Below are positions 1-4,664 of a stretch of 13,325 bases of DNA, in pieces. The notes below the pieces were generated by a model. That model worked only from the letters and a program-made list of their open reading frames with translations, had not been told where the DNA came from and ran no database searches. A program made the translations under genes and the position numbers. The DNA is from DATAQC01 sp046263055 (lineage in GTDB: Bacteria > Actinomycetota > Acidimicrobiia > Acidimicrobiales > AC-14): positions 1 to 13,325 of the forward strand of contig JBHELO010000068.1 in NCBI GenBank assembly GCA_046263055.1. Direction: 5' to 3'. Each line of letters begins with the position of its first letter. Position 1 is the first letter of the stretch.

Positions 1-280
1 CGTCGGCCGGCTCCATCTGCGGCGGGGGCGGAGGCGGGGGGGCGGCGGTGGCCGACCCGTTGGCCATGCCCGACCCGTTGGCTGTCGCGCCCGAGCCGTT
101 GGCGGCGGCCGGGCCGTCGGCGTTCACCTCGCCGTCGTCGAGGGCGATGGCCGCCGCGCCCGGCGCGGCGCCGTCGGCGCCGTCGGCACCGTCGGCACCG
201 CCCGCCTCGGGCGGCGGGGCGGTGGCCGCCGCCGAGCCCTCGTCGGCGGCCGTCTCGTTGTGCTTCTTGCGCCTGAGCAT
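1..280 (-). CDS. Low-complexity Ala/Gly/Pro-rich protein, 3' end cut off by the window edge
   Basis: The product is not recognised. The frame opens with ATG at 280, preceded by GGAGAGGAG about a dozen bases upstream, and runs off the left edge without a stop, giving at least 93 residues. The first residues are basic (MLRRKKHNETAADEG). After that comes a low-complexity segment: three GAD repeats, an acidic patch (LDDGEVNADG), three ANGSG-like repeats and a run of six prolines. No membrane segment is visible in this part. It reads like a disordered linker leading to a domain outside the window. It is the last of three short co-oriented genes, 76 bp after the 96-aa membrane protein. In many actinobacteria alaS lies downstream of small membrane or unknown genes, so alaS might follow, but nothing here shows it. 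The good ribosome site supports coding; the composition keeps confidence moderate. Confidence 0.55.
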   Translation of the reverse strand, partial: MLRRKKHNETAADEGSAAATAPPPEAGGADGADGADGAAPGAAAIALDDGEVNADGPAAANGSGATANGSGMANGSATAAPPPPPPPQMEPAD

Positions 281-356
281 GATCGGCGGATCTCCTCTCC
301 GGGGGCTGCGAGCGTGGTGCGGGTCGGGGTGGAGCGCGGTGCGGCGGGGCGGGCGG

Positions 357-647
357 CTATGGGCGCATGGGAGCCATGCCCGACACCCGGGCGGTGGCCT
401 CCGGTCCCTTGCCCCACGACAGGAGCTGCTGGGCGGCCTGGTCGATGGCCATCACGTCGTTGAGGAGGATGCCGACGTACTTGGGCACCGGCTCCACCTG
501 GGCGACGATGGCCCGCACGCCGATCAGCACAGTGCCCAGCCGGAAGCTCACCCGGTTCAGGACCCAGCTGATGATGATCAGGTAGATGGCGAGAGCGGCG
601 ACGATGATCGCCGTGCCGATCAGGGTGCCGATGGTGGCGAGTCCCAC
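357..647 (-). CDS. Small single-pass membrane protein, 96 aa, function unknown
   Basis: Start is GTG at 647 with an excellent Shine-Dalgarno (AAGGAGA, four bases before the start). The protein has one strongly hydrophobic segment at about residues 7-30, with many Ile, Leu and Ala, ending in SWVLNRVSFRLG. An amphipathic region follows (about 35-78: GTVLIGVRAIVAQVEPVP, then a stretch ending MAIDQAAQQLLSW), then a short polar tail. This suggests an N-terminally anchored protein with a helical cytoplasmic part. It resembles in outline the DUF948-type small membrane proteins often found near alaS in actinobacteria, but I cannot assign a family. It follows the 84-aa membrane protein gene after 132 bp that contain a 13-bp tandem repeat. 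Both share an N-terminal helix followed by LN(R/K)V, so they may be related or partners. Confidence 0.8.
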   Translation of the reverse strand: MGLATIGTLIGTAIIVAALAIYLIIISWVLNRVSFRLGTVLIGVRAIVAQVEPVPKYVGILLNDVMAIDQAAQQLLSWGKGPEATARVSGMAPMRP

Positions 648-674
648 GGGGTCTCCTTGTGGTCAGACATTGCC

Positions 675-726
675 GAAGCGGTGGGTTGAAGCGGCGGTGG
701 GAAGCGGTGCTGGGAAGCGGTGGTGC
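675..726. repeat. Four 13-bp tandem units between two membrane-protein genes
   Basis: The units at 675-687, 688-700, 701-713 and 714-726 all begin gaagcgg and differ only in the last six bases. On the transcribed minus strand the shared core is CCGCTTC. The array lies in the 132-bp gap upstream of the 96-aa gene, about 28 bp before its start, so it would be in the 5' leader or promoter region. Further GGCGGTG-like units continue weakly to about 775. It could be a regulator-binding array or simple slippage. Confidence 0.6.
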
Positions 727-779
727 TGGTACGGCGGTGTGGACGTCGGGCGGTGTGGGCGGCAGTGGCGAGAGGCGGG

Positions 780-1034
780 TCAGTCGGGGAGCAACCGGGC
801 GAGGGCCAGGCCGTAGCGAGTGACGTTGAGCCGACAGGCGCCGGTCAGCTCGCAGCTGCGGATGAGGTTGGGGACCGAGTCGAGGGTGCCGGTGAGCAGC
901 ACGCCGTGCTCGAGCACGTCGGCCACGTACTTGTCGATCTCCATGATGGGCCGCAGGACCTTGTTCAGGAAGAGCAGGACGACCGGTGGGACGACGAGGA
1001 TCAGCAGCAGGTCGGCGATGTACCACAGGACCAT
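780..1034 (-). CDS. Small N-terminally anchored membrane protein, 84 aa, function unknown
   Basis: ATG at 1034 follows a Shine-Dalgarno (GGAG, about seven bases upstream) and a TACAAT -10 box 30 bp upstream. One hydrophobic helix covers about residues 4-23 (VVPPVVLLFLNKV at its end). An amphipathic region follows with acidic and basic residues (RPIMEIDKYVADVLEHG), then a C-terminal part with two cysteines (residues 61 and 67; SCELTGACRLN) and a final helix-like stretch. No family is recognised. The outline, one N-terminal helix then LNKV and an amphipathic segment, parallels the neighbouring 96-aa protein, and the two probably share a function at the membrane. A long alternative frame reading through the upstream region exists, but it would need to cross the promoter and repeats. 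The ATG with ribosome site is the better start. Confidence 0.75.
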   Translation of the reverse strand: MVLWYIADLLLILVVPPVVLLFLNKVLRPIMEIDKYVADVLEHGVLLTGTLDSVPNLIRSCELTGACRLNVTRYGLALARLLPD

Positions 1035-1063
1035 GTGACGCTCCGGGCTCGGCGGACGGCCGC

Positions 1064-1092
1064 ATTGTATGAAGAGCCCGGGAACGGCGAAA
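1064..1092 (-). promoter_or_regulatory. Promoter of the 84-aa membrane protein gene
   Basis: On the minus strand TACAAT (1069-1064) is a near-perfect -10 element, unusual in this GC-rich sequence. It would place the start of transcription near 1057, with a leader of about 23 bases carrying the GGAG site. The hexamer at a 17-base spacing (1092-1087, TTTCGC) is a poor -35, which suggests activator dependence and fits the direct repeats just upstream. Confidence 0.55.
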
Positions 1093-1142
1093 GAGTGTCC
1101 AGAGCCTCTAGATGTGCCCGTGAAAGTGTCGGGTGCCTCTAG
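1091..1142 (-). promoter_or_regulatory. Two direct repeats exactly 31 bp apart upstream of the 84-aa gene
   Basis: On the plus strand agtgtc at 1094-1099 recurs at 1125-1130, and gcctctag at 1104-1111 recurs at 1135-1142. In an ungapped 31-bp alignment, 16 of 21 positions from 1091 and 1122 match. On the transcribed strand each unit is CTAGAGGC, four bases, GACACT. The spacing is three helical turns, so two protein molecules could bind the same DNA face. The unit centres fall near -45 and -76 relative to the predicted transcription start. These look like activator sites; the regulator is unknown. Confidence 0.5.
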
Positions 1143-1167
1143 TGGAAATGCCTCACCGGGGCCAGAC

Positions 1168-1740
1168 TTACCGGGAGAGGAGCAGGCGGTTGCAGATCGA
1201 GCAGAAGTAGGTGGTGTCGTAGAGGGTGGGCTCCCAGCCCTCGGGAAGCCACTGGATGCTCTTGCAGTCCCGGCAGAGGATCTTGTTGGTGTGGCGCGCC
1301 TCGCCGATCCCGGCCATCGCGCTCGGGTCGCTGCGGCTCTTGGGCCGGGCGATTGCCTTGCCGTGGGTGGCGGCCCGCTCCCGTGCCGCCCGCTCCTCCT
1401 TGGCCTTGGCCTCGGCCATGGCCCGGCCCCGGACGCCTTCCTGCCACGGCACCCCGCGGGCGGCACGGGCCACCCGTTCACGGGCCGCCGCCTCCCAGGC
1501 CTGCTCGGTGGTGGTGGTGCTGGGGGTGGCCGGCTTCATGCTCGTCCCGCCGACGCCCTTGCGGGCCAGGGCGTAGGCCTGGGTGAGGTTCTTCATCCGC
1601 CGCTCGGCCTCGGCCTTGACCTGGGTGGGGCTGTCCACGAAGCGGTCGGGATGGAAGATCTGGGCCAGCGTCCGGTAGGCCTCGGTGATCTCCTTGGGCG
1701 ACGCCTTGGGGGAGACCCCGAGGATCTCATAGGGCGTCAA
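1168..1740 (-). CDS. J-domain (DnaJ-like) protein with a C-terminal four-cysteine zinc motif, 190 aa
   Basis: Residues 1-60 form a J-domain: TPYEILGVSPKASPKEITEAY is the helix I/II region, with the HPD motif at residues 30-32 and an alanine/leucine-rich helix after it. J-domains stimulate Hsp70 (DnaK) ATPase, so a co-chaperone role is likely. The middle (about 70-145) is Ala/Arg/Glu-rich and probably helical or disordered. The C-terminus has CRDC (C156, C159) and CSIC (C180, C183), a CxxC-20-CxxC arrangement typical of a zinc ribbon, with an aromatic stretch between them (LPEGWEPTLYDTTYF). It lacks the Gly/Phe and four-repeat zinc regions of true DnaJ. The start is TTG at 1740, supported by AGGAGG eight bases upstream. 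The J-domain begins right at this start, so no longer form is needed. The client is unknown. Confidence 0.85.
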   Translation of the reverse strand: MTPYEILGVSPKASPKEITEAYRTLAQIFHPDRFVDSPTQVKAEAERRMKNLTQAYALARKGVGGTSMKPATPSTTTTEQAWEAAARERVARAARGVPWQEGVRGRAMAEAKAKEERAARERAATHGKAIARPKSRSDPSAMAGIGEARHTNKILCRDCKSIQWLPEGWEPTLYDTTYFCSICNRLLLSR

Positions 1741-2108
1741 CGCAGGACCCTCCTGGCAGCCGTGGCCGGTGCGCTGTCGTCACCTTGAGTCGCTCGACAC
1801 CTCTCCGTTGGACCGTCAGGCCCGGCACGCAGGTACCTGGCCGGGAACGGGCCCAATGCTACCCGCCGCCGGCGCCCACCAGGGCTGGGCGGCACCCCTG
1901 CGGCGGCCGTCGCGCGCCTCTGACCTGTCGGCACTCCCACCGCCCCATTGTCGCCGCCCTGGCCGCCGCTCGGGCAACCCGGCCGGCGGACGCCGTCGTG
2001 CCTGCCCACCAGGCTCCCCTCCTACCCCCGGGTCGGAACCCGACTGAGGGGGCGTTCGGAGCCGCCCGGCCAGGGGGACGCCTGGCGGGTCCCGGCGGGG
2101 CGGTCAGG
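1741..2108. other. 368-bp gene-poor intergenic region
   Basis: No convincing gene is seen. Open frames on both strands are Arg/Gly/Pro-rich, lack ribosome sites and overlap neighbouring genes. The left part (1821-1861) holds a putative promoter and nested palindrome for the J-domain gene. At 2029-2042 CGGGT, four bases, ACCCG forms a small hairpin flanked by CCCC and GGGG. It lies about 70 bases past the stop of the 32-aa gene and could terminate its transcript (weak). The rest shows no structure I can interpret. Confidence 0.5.
1821..1861 (-). promoter_or_regulatory. Putative promoter and operator-like nested palindrome before the J-domain gene
   Basis: On the minus strand TAGCAT (1861-1856) fits the TANNNT -10 pattern. 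Just downstream is a perfect 10-bp palindrome CAGGTACCTG (1830-1839) nested inside CCCGGC (1821-1826) and GCCGGG (1840-1845). The dyad would overlap or lie just past the transcription start, where repressors bind, or it could fold in the roughly 110-base leader. No good -35 is visible. Confidence 0.3.
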
Positions 2109-2207
2109 TCAGCTGCGGCGCCCGATGGCGATGCCGATGACGACCCCGACGAGGATCAGGATGACGATGATGCCGAGGATGATCTTGCCGATGGCTGCGA
2201 TGATCAT
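2109..2207 (-). CDS. 32-residue single-helix membrane microprotein
   Basis: A short frame opens with ATG at 2207 and ends with TGA at 2111-2109. The product is almost entirely a hydrophobic helix: one lysine at position 8, then about 20 Ile, Leu, Val and Gly residues (9-28), closing with GRRS. The Arg-Arg tail fits the positive-inside rule with the C-terminus in the cytoplasm. A weak purine-rich site (GGAAGG) ends about seven bases before the ATG. The gene sits alone between the pth terminator hairpin and the 368-bp gap. Such glycine-zipper-like helices occur in stress-induced small membrane proteins, but I recognise no family. The repeated ATC codons could mimic a hydrophobic frame by chance, so this is a candidate, not certain. 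Confidence 0.5.
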   Translation of the reverse strand: MIIAAIGKIILGIIVILILVGVVIGIAIGRRS

Positions 2208-2278
2208 GGTCGGGCCTTCCGCTCGGGAGCATTCCCCGCAGCCTTCCCCATCCGCCGCCCGCCAACCCCGCCGGCATC

Positions 2279-2316
2279 GTGGCGGGCGTGGTCCGAAGGA
2301 CCCGGGTGCCCGCCAC
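2279..2316 (-). terminator. Strong hairpin downstream of pth, probable operon terminator
   Basis: GTGGCGGGC (2279-2287) pairs perfectly with GCCCGCCAC (2308-2316), and inside it GGTCC (2290-2294) pairs with GGACC (2298-2302) around a GAA loop. It starts eight bases after the pth stop codon on the minus strand. There is no U-run, which is common for actinobacterial terminators. It most likely ends the glmU-prs-rplY-pth transcript. Confidence 0.55.
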
Positions 2317-2323
2317 CAATGAA

Positions 2324-2881
2324 TCAGTTCACGCGGTTCATCGCCGCCGCCGGGCCCTCGGCCAGGATCAGCTCCACCGCGTCAGCGGCCTCCTCGATGG
2401 CCACGTCGAGCTCCACCTGCTCGGCCTTGGGCGGGCGGCGAAGCACGTAGTCGGCGCCGTCCATGCGCCCCGGGGGCCGACCGATCCCCACCCGCACCCG
2501 CACGAAGGCGCCCGAGTGGAGATGGGTGCGGAGGGACTCCAGGCCGTTGTGCCCGGCGGTGCCGCCCCCCTCCTTGACCTTCACGCGAGCCACCGGCAGG
2601 TCCATCTCGTCGTGCACCACCACCAGGCGCCCGAGGTCGTCGGCGATCCCGAAGCGCCGCACCAGGCGGACGGCCGACTCCCCGGAGAGGTTGACGAAGG
2701 TCTGGGGGAAGGCCAGCACGACCAGGTCGCCATCCACGTGGGCCTCGCCCACCAGTGCCCGTTCCCGGCCCTTGCGCAGCGGCGCGTCCCAGCGGGCCGA
2801 CAGCAGCGACACCACGTCGGCCCCGAGGTTGTGGCGAGTCCCCTCGTAGCTCGGGCCCGGGTTCCCCAGCCCGACGACCAC
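2324..2881 (-). CDS. pth: Peptidyl-tRNA hydrolase
   Basis: Pth cleaves the ester bond of peptidyl-tRNAs dropped by ribosomes, recycling tRNA in the cytoplasm. The family signatures are clear: VVGLGNPG at the start (N7), the catalytic histidine in TRHNLG (H17), FVNLSG (N64), the aspartate in VVHDEMDLP (D91) and GTAGHNGL (N112). The 185-aa length is normal. The start is uncertain. GTG at 2881 gives a protein beginning directly on the first beta strand, a few residues shorter than usual, and has only a weak ribosome site. The frame stays open back to the rplY stop codon and contains no other ATG, GTG or TTG. A CTG lies there next to an AGGAG, but overlapping it too closely. The gene follows rplY by 39 bp in the same direction and is followed by a terminator hairpin, making it the last gene of the cluster. 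Confidence 0.96.
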   Translation of the reverse strand: MVVGLGNPGPSYEGTRHNLGADVVSLLSARWDAPLRKGRERALVGEAHVDGDLVVLAFPQTFVNLSGESAVRLVRRFGIADDLGRLVVVHDEMDLPVARVKVKEGGGTAGHNGLESLRTHLHSGAFVRVRVGIGRPPGRMDGADYVLRRPPKAEQVELDVAIEEAADAVELILAEGPAAAMNRVN

Positions 2882-2920
2882 GAGGTCGGCGGCGGTGCCC
2901 GTCCGCTCGGGTCGCAGCTC

Positions 2921-3592
2921 CTAGGCCCCCTGGGACCCGCCGGCGTCGGTCGAGCCGGCCTCCCCACCGGTCTCGGCGGCGCCGCCCTCGGCCGCCGCGC
3001 CCTCGGGTTCCTCGGCCGCCTCGGCCTCGGCGGCGACGCGGGACGACTGGCCGGCCACGACCGGCTCCTCGGGATCGAGCTCTGTGGTCACGCCCGACGG
3101 CAGCGACAGGTCGCCCACCCGGATGACGTCGCCGATGCCCAGGCCGCTGATGTCCACCTCGATGTGGGACGGGATGTTGCCGGGCGTGGACTGGACGGTC
3201 AGGCTGAAGATCTGCTGTTCCACCATCCCGTCCTCACGATGGACGGCGGCCGCCTCGCCCTCGAGATGCAGGGGCACCTCGGCGGTGACGATCTCGTCGC
3301 GGCGGACGACCACGAAGTCCACGTGGGACACGGTGCCCCGCACCGGGTTGCGCTGGAGCTGGCGGGCCATGGCCAGGTGCCGGGTGCCCTCCACGTCCAG
3401 GGAGATGAGGGTGTTGAGACCGGACTCCTGGTTGAGGGCCAGGCGCAGGGCCCTGCCGTCGACGGCCAACGCCTGGGGGTCCACGCCGTGGCCGTACAGC
3501 ACGGCGGGGATCTTGCCTGCGGTGCGCAGCCGGCGGGCGGTGGCGCTGCCGGTGACGCGGCCCGCCTCGGCGGCGAGGACTACCTCTTCCAT
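2921..3592 (-). CDS. rplY: Large ribosomal subunit protein bL25, long Ctc (TL5-like) form
   Basis: bL25 binds 5S rRNA in the large subunit; the long form is the Ctc or TL5 type. Residues 1-95 form the 5S-binding domain, with the typical opening (VVLAAEAGRVTGSATARRLR), the KIPAVLYGHG motif and HVDFVVVRRDE. Residues about 100-190 form the C-terminal beta domain (VPLHLEGEA, then NIPSHIEVDISGLGIGDVI and VGDLSLPSGV). The last 35 or so residues are a low-complexity Ala/Glu/Gly tail, common in high-GC bacteria. ATG at 3592 has GAGGAGA eight bases upstream. It lies between prs (93 bp upstream) and pth (39 bp downstream). A TAGACT box in the prs-rplY gap may give it an extra promoter. Confidence 0.96.
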   Translation of the reverse strand: MEEVVLAAEAGRVTGSATARRLRTAGKIPAVLYGHGVDPQALAVDGRALRLALNQESGLNTLISLDVEGTRHLAMARQLQRNPVRGTVSHVDFVVVRRDEIVTAEVPLHLEGEAAAVHREDGMVEQQIFSLTVQSTPGNIPSHIEVDISGLGIGDVIRVGDLSLPSGVTTELDPEEPVVAGQSSRVAAEAEAAEEPEGAAAEGGAAETGGEAGSTDAGGSQGA

Positions 3593-3633
3593 GGGGGCGA
3601 TCTCCTCGACCGATGCGACAGGGGAACGTCGCC

Positions 3634-3639
3634 AGTCTA
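3634..3639 (-). promoter_or_regulatory. Possible internal promoter for rplY-pth
   Basis: Minus-strand TAGACT (3639-3634) matches TANNNT and lies 42 bp before the rplY start, leaving a leader of about 35 bases with a good ribosome site. No -35 is recognisable. It lies in the 93-bp prs-rplY gap, the widest within this cluster. Confidence 0.3.
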
Positions 3640-3685
3640 AGCGCGCCGCCCCCGAGCCTCCGCCGGGCGCACGGTCGCCGAGGCG

Positions 3686-4657
3686 TCAGCTCTGGTTCTC
3701 GCCCCCGAAGATATCGGAGACGGAGGTGTCCTCGAAGACAGCGTCCAGGGCGTCGGCGATGATCTCGGCCACCGACAGGACCTCGATCTTGTCGATCTGG
3801 CGGTCGGGTGCCAGCGGCAGCGTGTCGGTGATGACGACCTTGGTGAGAACCGAGTTCTTGAGCCGGTCGATGGCGGGGTCGGAGAGGATCCCGTGGGTGG
3901 CCATGGCGTACACCTCGGCCGCCCCGTGGTCCACCAGGAGCTGGGCGGCGGCGCAGATGGTGCCGGCGGTGTCGATCATGTCGTCCACCAGCACGCACAC
4001 CCGGCCGTCCACCGGGCCGACCACGTCGAGGGCCTCCACCTGGTTGGCCGACCCGCGAGGTCGGCGCTTGTGCACGATGGCCAGGTCGGCCTCCAGGTGC
4101 TGGGCGAAGCGCTCGGCCACCTTCACCCGGCCGGCGTCGGGCGACACGATGACCACGTCGGCACCGAGGTGGTCCTTCACGTAGCCGGTGAGCACGGGCA
4201 TCGCCGTGAGGTGGTCGACCGGGACGTTGAAGAAGCCTTGGATCTGTCCCGAATGGAGGTCGATGCTGACCACCCGGTTGACGCCCGCGGTCATGAGCAT
4301 GTCGGCCAGCAACTTGGCCGTGATGGGCTCCCGCCCCGACGCCTTGCGGTCCTGGCGGGAGTAGCCGTAGAACGGGCAGACGGCGGTGATGCGCTTGGCC
4401 GACGCCCGCTTGGCGGCGTCGATCATGATGAGCATCTCCATGATGGCCTCGTTCACGGGGCGGGCGTGGGTCTGCACGATGAAGACGTCGGACCCGCGGA
4501 TGGACTCGCCGAAGCGGCAGTGCACCTCGCCGTTGGCGAACTCCGAGAGGTTGTCCTCCCCCAGCTCCACGTCCAGGTTGGCGGCGATGGCCTCGGCCAG
4601 GGGCCGGTTGGCCCGTCCCGAGAAGAGCTGCAGCCGTTTCTTGGGGATCAGCTCCAT
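3686..4657 (-). CDS. prs: Ribose-phosphate pyrophosphokinase (PRPP synthetase)
   Basis: Prs makes PRPP from ribose 5-phosphate and ATP for nucleotide, His, Trp and NAD synthesis. The 323-aa product covers the whole class I family. Visible features are LFSGRANRPLAEAIA at the N-terminus, the ATP-site stretch around YGYSRQDRK (98-105) and REPITAKLLADML, the metal/catalytic histidine in SIDLHSGQIQGFF (H135), SPDAGRVK with the flexible KRR segment (197-199), and the PRPP-binding loop VLVDDMIDTAGT (222-233). The start is ATG at 4657, seven bp after the glmU stop. A longer in-frame opening reaches into glmU but adds 74 residues with no family similarity, so it is rejected. The ribosome site is weak (GAGGG, 14 bases away), so translation is probably coupled to glmU. 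The same gene pair is adjacent in Bacillus and Mycobacterium. Confidence 0.97.
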   Translation of the reverse strand: MELIPKKRLQLFSGRANRPLAEAIAANLDVELGEDNLSEFANGEVHCRFGESIRGSDVFIVQTHARPVNEAIMEMLIMIDAAKRASAKRITAVCPFYGYSRQDRKASGREPITAKLLADMLMTAGVNRVVSIDLHSGQIQGFFNVPVDHLTAMPVLTGYVKDHLGADVVIVSPDAGRVKVAERFAQHLEADLAIVHKRRPRGSANQVEALDVVGPVDGRVCVLVDDMIDTAGTICAAAQLLVDHGAAEVYAMATHGILSDPAIDRLKNSVLTKVVITDTLPLAPDRQIDKIEVLSVAEIIADALDAVFEDTSVSDIFGGENQS

Positions 4658-4664
4658 GGGACCG

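Noticed and set aside
124..1065. 313-codon minus-strand open frame across the small membrane genes
   Set aside because: Arg/Pro/His-rich and out of frame with the two supported membrane proteins, whose ribosome sites and hydrophobic helices are far more convincing.
1091..1142. Insertion-sequence ends or attachment sites
   Set aside because: The repeats are direct, close together, contain no transposase or integrase nearby, and fit promoter-proximal operator geometry better.
1737..2009. 90-codon minus-strand open frame in the gap before the J-domain gene
   Set aside because: Arg/Gly/Pro-rich, no ribosome site, spans the nested palindrome and overlaps the J-domain start.
2025..2052. Terminator for the 32-aa gene
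   Set aside because: The stem is only five pairs with bulged flanks and lies about 70 bases past the stop, too weak to list as a feature of its own.
1785..2450. 221-codon plus-strand open frame with an Asp-rich stretch
   Set aside because: The acidic run is the complement of the ATC/GTC codons of the 32-aa membrane protein, and the 3' part overlaps pth. It has no ribosome site.
2279..3640. 453-codon open frame on the plus strand
   Set aside because: Antisense to the well-supported rplY and pth, His/Gly/Val-rich, no motifs.
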